A stretch of DNA of 64,000 bases, taken from NCBI GenBank assembly GCA_019321725.1, contig CM033108.1, positions 7,892,060-7,956,059 on the forward strand, written 5' to 3'. The position numbers and the translations under genes are program-made. Positions 57,357 to 64,000 of the stretch are shown piece after piece; the stretch's first letter is position 1; each line of letters begins with the position of its first letter. The DNA comes from Paulownia fortunei (taxonomy: Eukaryota; Streptophyta; Magnoliopsida; Lamiales; Paulowniaceae). The notes beneath the pieces are model-generated. The model did not search any database. It saw only the letters and a program-made list of their open reading frames with translations, and was not told the origin of the DNA.

Positions 57357-60300
57357 ATGGCGGCGATGGCTAGGGCAGGTTCTGGCCTCGCTTATCCAGA
57401 GCGATTCTATGCGGCGGCAACCTACGCTGGCTTCGGTGGATCCCCAAACTCAGCAGATAAAGGCGTCACCTCTAAATTCTCAAATGACGCCGCATTACTC
57501 CTTTACGCTCTTTATCAGCAGGTTTTAGCTTCTCCAAATTTATTTATTTTTATCTGTCACATTTTCGCCTTAGTTTCTGCTGCGCGAGTTGTTGTTCAGT
57601 TAATTCGTTGAATTTCGTTTGATCCACTCGTGTGAGTATTACACTTCAGATTGTGGCTGATTTTGTTGGCAAATCATTCCATAAAATTTACTATTTTGTG
57701 CCAAATTTTGGATATTTGAGTGACAAGTTATTTATAAATTCCGCTTTATGGTCACATATTCACCTCAGTTTCAGCATTCATGCCTTGTTATTCAGTTAAC
57801 TAATTCAATTTGCTTGATCCGCTTGTATAATTGTGCTTTTTATTTGTTGGGCCTCTTAGTTGGATTTCAGCCTGCCTTATTAGAAAATCGGTAGTTAATA
57901 TATAAGATTTCATGCCAAGTTTGGGGATATGTAAGTTTTAATTGATAATCACAGAGATTTAGATTTGTTTTCACATAAACGTCTCACTATTTTAATTTTT
58001 TGTACAAATTGAGAAGGACTTCATTTTCTTCTCAATTTCAGCATTCTTGACGTACTATTCAGTTGCTTCAAAACATTGGCTTGATCAAAGTGTCTCATTT
58101 GAATTATGCTTGTTTTCTTGCTGAGTATTGTTGACTGGTTTCTTCCTGAGTATTGTTGACTGGTTTCTTCCTGCTTTATTAGCAAGTCAGTGCCTAAAAT
58201 GTTGGGTTCCAAGCCAATTTAGCTCATTTGACTCAAGATAAATTTATAAGACTGGCTTTATCTCCATTCTCATTCTGATTTATAGAATTGGATGCTGAAT
58301 TGCTGTTACTTGGTGCTATATAGCAATTAGTCATCACCATTTGCGTCTGTTCTATCATTCTTCTTTTTTGAATTTTGTTTTAAGTTTCGTACTGATTAGT
58401 TGTGAGGAAGTGGCTTTATCCAATGGTTTAATCTATTGAATTGGGAATAATTATTTTTTTACTGTGTTGAGTTTCTAACTACTCTGGAATATTGGGTTTA
58501 TCTTTGTGAGTGGTGGAGAATCCTTTACTTTGAAAAATTTGCTACTTCTGGCTTCATAATTTTTGTTTTCTGTTTCTTTTTGCACGAATCAGTTGTGTTT
58601 ATTGTAGTGATTTTTGGCCAAGTGGAATGTTGAGTTTCTTTTATTATTTCAAACCATCTCAGGAGATGTGGGTATTTTTCAAATTTAATGGTGAAATTTA
58701 TAATGGCTTTAAAATTGGAATACTTTCAGCCTTGTTATTCACCTAATGAGCTGTCCACAAGCGGATAAATGTGAATTTGTGTTTTAAAATTTGTAAAATC
58801 CTTCATTGCCCCTTAGTTGTGAATAATACTGTCTTTTGGCGGTTGCAGGCAACTATAGGGCCTTGCAACATTCCTAAGCCTAGAGGTTGGAGTCCCATTG
58901 AGCAAAGCAAATGGACAAGGTTTGCAGTGATTGGACTCTATGACATTTATTCAGTAATCTGATTATGAATGCATAGTTTGAGAACATTTCTTGTTGAATA
59001 ACGTGTGAATAAGTGCTGGTCTTTTGCATGCCTAAGTTAAAGAAATCTTGGGTGTTTGGATTTGTGCAATTTAAACAAGTGAGACAATACTAGTAGCAGA
59101 AAAAAAATATTTGCCACAACAATGCCAATCTTTATTACTAAAGAGAGTGTGCTAATTGATTAAATTTACTAAAGCAGAACCACAGGAGACACTCCACAAT
59201 AACTGGAGAAAGATGTTTGGTATTGATCTATAGTGTTTACAGCCAAATACTAAAACTTTTACGGATAGACACCATTGCCTCAAATGTGCTTATAACTAGT
59301 GTAAGCTTTTATGAGAATTTATTGGGTACTGACATCCATTTGGCTGAGCAATTTCTTTTTATTGAATTTTCATAATTATCTTAGATTGTACGATTAAGTT
59401 GATTAAGAAGTTTCAGAAAAAACTTAAAATATTTGCCTTTCTACTTTTGTGATCAATATATCAATAATGTTTTCCAGCTTGAGGTTACAATGTTTGTTAT
59501 GTGTAATAATTAAAATTGATGAAAAATGAGCAGATCGTCCATTTCTAGCCAGTACAGAGACAAGAAATCCAAAATTAATATTTGAAGATAATTGTAGAAA
59601 AAAGTTAGGATATAATGCGTTGCTGTATATAAACATGCAATTTTGTTTGAATAGAGGTTGAGGGTGAAGTTGAGTGAAAAATACTCCCTATTGTTTACAT
59701 TTTAAGTGTTCCTTAGCCTGACAATTTTGAGAGAAATTATGAATTGAACAGAGCCTGCTCAAATAGTTCCAATGAGTTTTTTCTTTGATTTTAAATTATG
59801 AAAATTATCATTGTAGTATTCATGGAAAACCTTATTGTCCTAATGAGGTTTGGCTACATAATCCTCCTTTTCCACTTTGCTTTGTTAGGGAACATCAGAA
59901 ATGTTAAATTACAACGATTCCTATTCCTCTTAAGTACTTCATTCTATGTAGTTTAGCTTGATCTCTCCCTTAATTTTACTATTAATACCAGTCAAATTAA
60001 TTTTCCCGTTCATTGATCTATCAAATTTCTTTAAATTTGTCCACCCCACCTCAAACAGTTTCCCCAAAATTTATGATCAAAAGTGGCCACTGTAATGAGC
60101 TCATAATTATGTTCATGACTTACCTTATCTCCTTGTCTTTAACTGCATCTTAATAACCTTGGTGAATTTGATCTTAGAAAAAACTAGAATTGTATAATGG
60201 GAAAGACTGGTTGTAACTGAAAAATAATATTCAAAAAAGAGCTTTTGTTTCACAGGAAAAAATATGTTGCAACTGAAAAATATTATGATAAGAGATGCGT

Positions 60301-63300
60301 GTTAGTGAATGTATTTGTGTGTTAGTTGTTCAGTCTTTTGCAAATGTGTTGTAATGTCATGTCTATTCCGGAGAGTCAGATATAGACTGTACCAAGTTGC
60401 GTGCATATGGGGGAAGCATCATGAGTCAAGTTTTTGTAGAATCCTTATCATGGGCTGTTAAAATTACTTGAGATGAAAACTATTGAGTTATAACAATATT
60501 GAGACTTCGAGCATCTGGCAATAGGTTTATTGGATATTGAAGATGAATAAAGTTATGTGGTTTGTAACTTCTTGGTGACAATGATCATACGTTAGAAGTC
60601 AACCTTAAGTTTATATTATCCAAGTCATGGTTCTTATCTCAATTGTGCATCTTGTGTCCTATTTAATGTCGCTAACCAATTGCACTTACTGTTTTTGTCT
60701 ATGTTGTGACCTGCTCTGCACGTCATAATATTATTTTTAGTTCAGTCAAAGAAATTCATCTTTATCAAGCTTCTTCAGTTGAACTCTATGTTCTAGTCAT
60801 TCTGTAGGAATGAGTAGGGTGCAGAGCAGGTTGGCTTGATCGGGTCCAAAAAGATCCAATTTAGTCATTTAAAATGCATCGAACCAGAAATGAATCAGAT
60901 TGATCCATCCAGACCACATTCCCCCTATTTAGCCCTTAAACACATCCTTGAGCTATTGAAAGGTTTCTCTTCATTGCCAATTTCATTTTGGAAAATTTGG
61001 TTGAATTGAATAATCTACTTAGATGGAGGGACGATCTATGAGGTTTGAGCTTTAGGATACATTTTTTATTTTATAAATAATTGTTTTAGGATATTATTGT
61101 CAATCCGGGTGTCTATACACAAATTGATTTTTCATTTTTATCTAATGTGTTCTTTTAGTTGGATTGATTTTCTGATCTGCATAGTTAGGGTGCTTAGCTA
61201 TTGACAGAAACAACTGGATCCGGACTCTTAAAAGTGTGATCCAACCTACAGATCGTGTTCGAAGTAATCTCTGGATCCTGAACAATGTTATCATCCATAG
61301 AAATTAGCAATCAATTTGTCACATAATCTGAAATCTAGGGTCCAACTTAAAATTATTGGACCTTGGTAGGCTCTATTGGAATTCTTATCTATCCATATGC
61401 TTGTTTCACAAATTAACTTCATGCTCATTTTTCTTCATGTGTATGGATATCCAATTCGATACTGAAACAGTCAGGCAAAAATAATGATGAATCTGTGAAC
61501 TGCTAAGATATTGATTTGATTGTGTATATGTACATCTATTATATGGTGAAATAGGCATCACTCAAGTCTTCAACCACTGGGGTGATAGATAAAAAGTAAA
61601 ATATGCTGAATTCAAACACTAACAGAAAATTGAGATCTCTATCAGATTAGATTAGGCGAAACTATCAAATTAGGCAAAGCAACACCATTTAGTCCATGTC
61701 TTATCCTCTTAGGCCGTGTTTACTTTGAGATATGGGATGATGATTGATTGATGAAATATGTGATTAAAATAAGGATAGTGATTATTTTATTTATATAATA
61801 TCATGTATACTTTAAAAATGATTAAATGAAGAATGTTAATTATTTTTTTGTATTTTATTTTCAATTTGATAGATATAATGATGTAATTAAAAAATTATTG
61901 TCCAAAATACCCTTGATTATTCTCTTTTTATTTTTCTTTTTTTCTTATTTTATGTTTCCTTCTTCAGCCCTCCAACTGCTGCACCACCCGCCCAACCAAG
62001 CCACCATCCAATTACCCAACTCATAGCACCCACTCCCACCCGCCAACCCACATATCCACAGCATACATAGCCTCCACACCACACCACCCAGCCGCCGCCC
62101 ACCAACCACAACACACAGAGCCTCCACAAAACCCATCCAACAGCTGCCCACATTCCCAGCCGGAAGCGCTGCGCCCCCCCACCGCACACCATCCACACAA
62201 CACACAACCTTCCCAAACGTAAAATTTACTTTGAAAAAAATAATGATAACAATAGAAGAGGATTGGAGCATGAGAATTTGATAAGAAGACATGGTGAAAA
62301 GGGGGCTGAGGTTAGGGAAGAATTGGTGAAGGGAAGTAGGATTTAATGGAGCAAAGGGAATCAGAGTGAGGGCGTGTTTCGTAATTCTGAAAATAAGTCC
62401 GAGGGCTTACACGGTATTTTGGTTAGTCATCCATTAGAGTGTGCCTCTTGGATTGTTCCATCCAACCTGTCCGAGGGCTTATATTGTATTTTGGTCTGTA
62501 ATCCACTAGAGTGTGCCTCTTGGATTGTTCCATCCAAACTGTGATTTGGGAAGGCACATCAGGAAACAACAGTAATTTCAGCCGGGCCAGTCATCAAGCC
62601 TGGGCTGCCATCTTCAAAAGTAAACAGATGATATTTGAGAATAAAATTTTGTATCTAAGCTAATCAAATGAAGTAATTAGTTGCTATTTTTCTGTAGTGG
62701 GAACGAGAGAAAGGAGGAGTGAGGGCTCTGTATATTGTTGAAGTGATTTTTAATGCTTCATTTGTATCATAGATTTGAGTGAGGAAAATGTTTCCCTTTG
62801 TTTGGTTATAAAGGAAAATATGAAGGAGAAGCTTATTATGAATTATTGTCAGGAATACTAGTTTTGTGCTTGCATTGTATTTCTTTTTCAAGATATTCAA
62901 GTGTATCTAGTTACATTTTAAAATATATATACTTAGAAAGAAAATTGCCTGGAGAACTTGTTTTTACTATTTTTTTTTTATGTTAAATCCTAAATCAAAC
63001 GGAGTGTAGTTGAAAAGTTGCTAATACATTCAAGACATAGTTGAGTTGGTTCATTTTGATGCTGTGCTGGAAACTTGAAGGTGACTAAGTTTTTCTGCAG
63101 TTAAGTTCATTTCTGTTGGCAAGTGACAATTGGATGTATCAGTAGAGTTTGAGCAAGTTTGGCATAAGGATGGCTCAAACTGCAAGCTGTATCTGGTCTC
63201 AATGATCGACATTTCAGTGTTTCTGGAGTCAATAGTTTCATTTATTAAGTGGGTTTGATACACTCAGACATGGATCTTTACTCCCTTTTTGCTACATCTC

Positions 63301-63671
63301 AGTGAGCTTCTGCTTAGTTTTGGATGGAATTGGCTTGCATTAGATTTCATGCCAGTTCAGTTATAAATCTGATGTTTTATGTAGATATATATGATTTAGC
63401 TTGTCCTGAGTCTGCTCTAAAATGTCTTAACTTTGCTTTTCTTTTATTTTGTGTTGAAGCTGGAATGGACTTGGAAACATGGCTTCGACAGAGGCAATGC
63501 GCCTCTTTGTCAAAATATTAGAGGTTAGTACAGACTTGCTTGTAATAAATCTCATACTGCCAATTATTAGAATATTAACATGTACCATCTCCTAAACAGG
63601 AAGAAGATCCAGGATGGTATTCGAGAATATCGAACTTTGTTGCAGAGCCTGTTCTAGATGTAGAAATGAAT
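57357..63671 (+). CDS. ACBP4: Acyl-CoA-binding domain-containing protein, class IV (ACBP4/5-like), first four exons, 3' incomplete
   Basis: Exons: 57,357-57,521, 58,849-58,919, 63,460-63,523 and 63,600-63,671, all with GT...AG introns. They join in phase into about 124 residues that run on past the window. The start is the ATG at 57,357 (MAAMARAGSG). The acyl-CoA-binding domain (about residues 12-105) begins YPERFYAAATYAGF. It contains the signature LLLYALYQQATIGPCNIPKP across the first exon junction, then EQSKWTSWNGLGNM and MRLFVKILEEEDPGWYSR. The lysine before W-x-x-W is kept; the YKQ lysine of animal ACBPs is Gln, as is usual in plants. Class IV proteins are cytosolic, bind long-chain acyl-CoA esters, and carry kelch repeats after this domain; that part is beyond 64,000. 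ACBP4 and ACBP5 cannot be told apart here. Confidence 0.93.
57522..58848 (+). other. Intron 1 of the ACBP gene
   Basis: 1,327 bp with GT at 57,522 and TTGCAG at the acceptor, T-rich throughout as expected of a plant intron. It holds a 25-bp tandem duplication (CTGAGTATTGTTGACTGG... at 58,121 and 58,146). No other gene or element was recognised. Confidence 0.85.
58121..58170 (+). repeat. 25-bp tandem duplication in intron 1
   Basis: CTGAGTATTGTTGACTGGTT plus TCTTC is repeated without a mismatch, then breaks off after CTG. The perfect identity points to a recent slippage event. Confidence 0.9.
61967..62212. other. Strongly C-rich, G-poor block
   Basis: About 245 bp made mostly of C and A on the plus strand (CCACCC, CAACCAAG and CCGCCGCCC words) with very few G. 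It is the sharpest strand asymmetry in the window. It gives three overlapping Trp/Gly-rich minus-strand frames of 60-115 codons, which are composition artefacts. It may be a captured proline-rich coding fragment or simple low-complexity sequence. Confidence 0.7.
62398..62539. repeat. 71-bp tandem duplication inside the MITE-like insertion
   Basis: Copies start at 62,398 and 62,469 with GTCCGAGGGCTTA and share TCCA(T/C)TAGAGTGTGCCTCTTGG and TTGTTCCATCCAA. About eight differences. Confidence 0.95.
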
Positions 63672-64000
63672 GTGAGTTTGCTATAATGTGATTTTCTGCC
63701 ACCTCTTTATCATTCCAGTCTTTTGTTTCTTCTTTTCCCAAGAAATTGTTAATTGATGTTTACTTGGCAGATTTTGGTTGCCAGAAATATTCTAGGAAGC
63801 ATGTCTAACTAGAAATTGTACATGTTTTGTTATGCAATAACGATCTTAGTTATATATACATAATGCGCCTCAAAATCTGACGCCACATATTTCTCTTTTA
63901 GCAATTTGAATTCTGCTGGATTTCTGGCTTTTCCTTCTTGCTCTAATCTTGCAATTAATTTTAAAATCAAGTTTTGGAGATCTGGCTATCTGGTTCCCCG
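63672..64000 (+). other. Intron 4 of the ACBP gene (incomplete)
   Basis: GTGAGT follows codon AAT at 63,671. A TTGGCAG acceptor-like site at 63,764-63,770 is followed by a frame that stops after 13 codons and does not resemble the family, so the true exon 5 is probably beyond the window. Confidence 0.6.

Larger units (their letters stand above)
61712..62626. mobile_element. MITE-like insertion in intron 2
   Basis: The left end, after TTA, is GGCCGTGTTTACTTTGAGAT. The right end TCTTCAAAAGTAAACA is its imperfect inverted complement but lacks the outer GGCC part. TTA beside GGCCGTGTTTACTTT suits a Tourist (PIF/Harbinger-related) MITE, though the right target copy is not visible. The interior carries a C-rich block and a 71-bp tandem duplication. 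Confidence 0.6.
58920..63459 (+). other. Intron 2 of the ACBP gene (4.5 kb)
   Basis: The donor GTTTGC follows TGGACAAG; the acceptor is TGTTGAAG at 63,459. Phase 2 at the donor and the single C at the start of exon 3 restore the serine of TSWNG. The intron is AT-rich and contains a MITE-like insertion (61,712-62,626). A region at 60,800-61,400 with repeated GATCCAA/TTGGATC words may be another small decayed transposon. No protein-coding gene was found within it. Confidence 0.85.

Noticed and set aside
57351..57611. 86-codon frame beginning at a TTG and running past 57,521
   Set aside because: The ATG at 57,357 is the plausible start. The residues after Gln at 57,521 are intron read-through, as the domain signature continues in the exon at 58,849.
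61945..62292. Trp/Gly/Val-rich minus-strand frames of 60-115 codons
   Set aside because: Three overlapping frames in one C-rich block are composition artefacts.
63771..63812. Possible fifth exon after TTGGCAG at 63,770
   Set aside because: It gives 13 codons then a stop and does not resemble the ACBP4/5 linker.
1..64000. Search by eye for CRISPR arrays, rRNA, tRNA genes or bacterial operons
   Set aside because: None seen. Regular repeats present are transposon tandem repeats without spacers, and the sequence is plant nuclear DNA.

Overview
The window is nuclear DNA of a flowering plant, almost certainly a eudicot. It is AT-rich, consists mostly of decayed transposable elements, and carries one recognisable host gene at its right end. 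The evidence is plant-type LTR-retrotransposon lineages (Athila-, Tat- and Tekay-like Ty3/gypsy, and Ty1/copia), CACTA-, PIF/Harbinger- and hAT-type DNA transposons, and a plant class IV acyl-CoA-binding protein gene with spliceosomal introns. The species cannot be named from the sequence. No rRNA, tRNA or CRISPR array was seen.

Left part (1-12,047). A minus-strand Athila-type element (gag, degenerate primer-binding site, LTR at 4,818-6,507) lies next to, and probably inside, a plus-strand Athila-type element (gag to integrase, 6,508-10,720). A solo Tekay-like LTR (557-3,570) interrupts the gag of the first. An assembly gap of 100 N sits at 11,190-11,289.

DNA-transposon part (12,048-19,010). 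CACTA-like termini and dense subterminal repeats surround what looks like a captured two-exon piece of an ATRX/CHR20-type chromatin remodeller gene. A decayed PIF/Harbinger transposase with an intron and a lost catalytic acid follows.

The nest (about 20.0-55.8 kb). One minus-strand Ty1/copia element appears to span this whole interval and has been split by later insertions. From left to right these are an Athila-like element (20,929-27,988), a Tat-like element with a perfect CTAAG target duplication (29,720-47,893), a 5'-truncated LINE (about 48,700-50,575), and an LTR-like insertion inside the copia 5' LTR (53,219 to about 54,805). The Tat-like element itself holds a Tekay-like solo LTR (35,726-38,640, duplication ATTTG) and a truncated Tekay-like element (about 41,641-47,217), so there are three levels of nesting. 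The Tat-like element also carries a plus-strand, apparently intron-containing antisense ORF and a 70-bp tandem array near its 3' end.

Right part (55,764-64,000). An hAT-type MITE with a near-perfect 8-bp target duplication sits about 280 bp upstream of the start codon of an ACBP4/5-type gene. Four exons of this gene (57,357-63,671) encode the acyl-CoA-binding domain. Its 4.5-kb second intron carries another MITE-like insertion. The kelch-repeat part expected for this family lies beyond the window.
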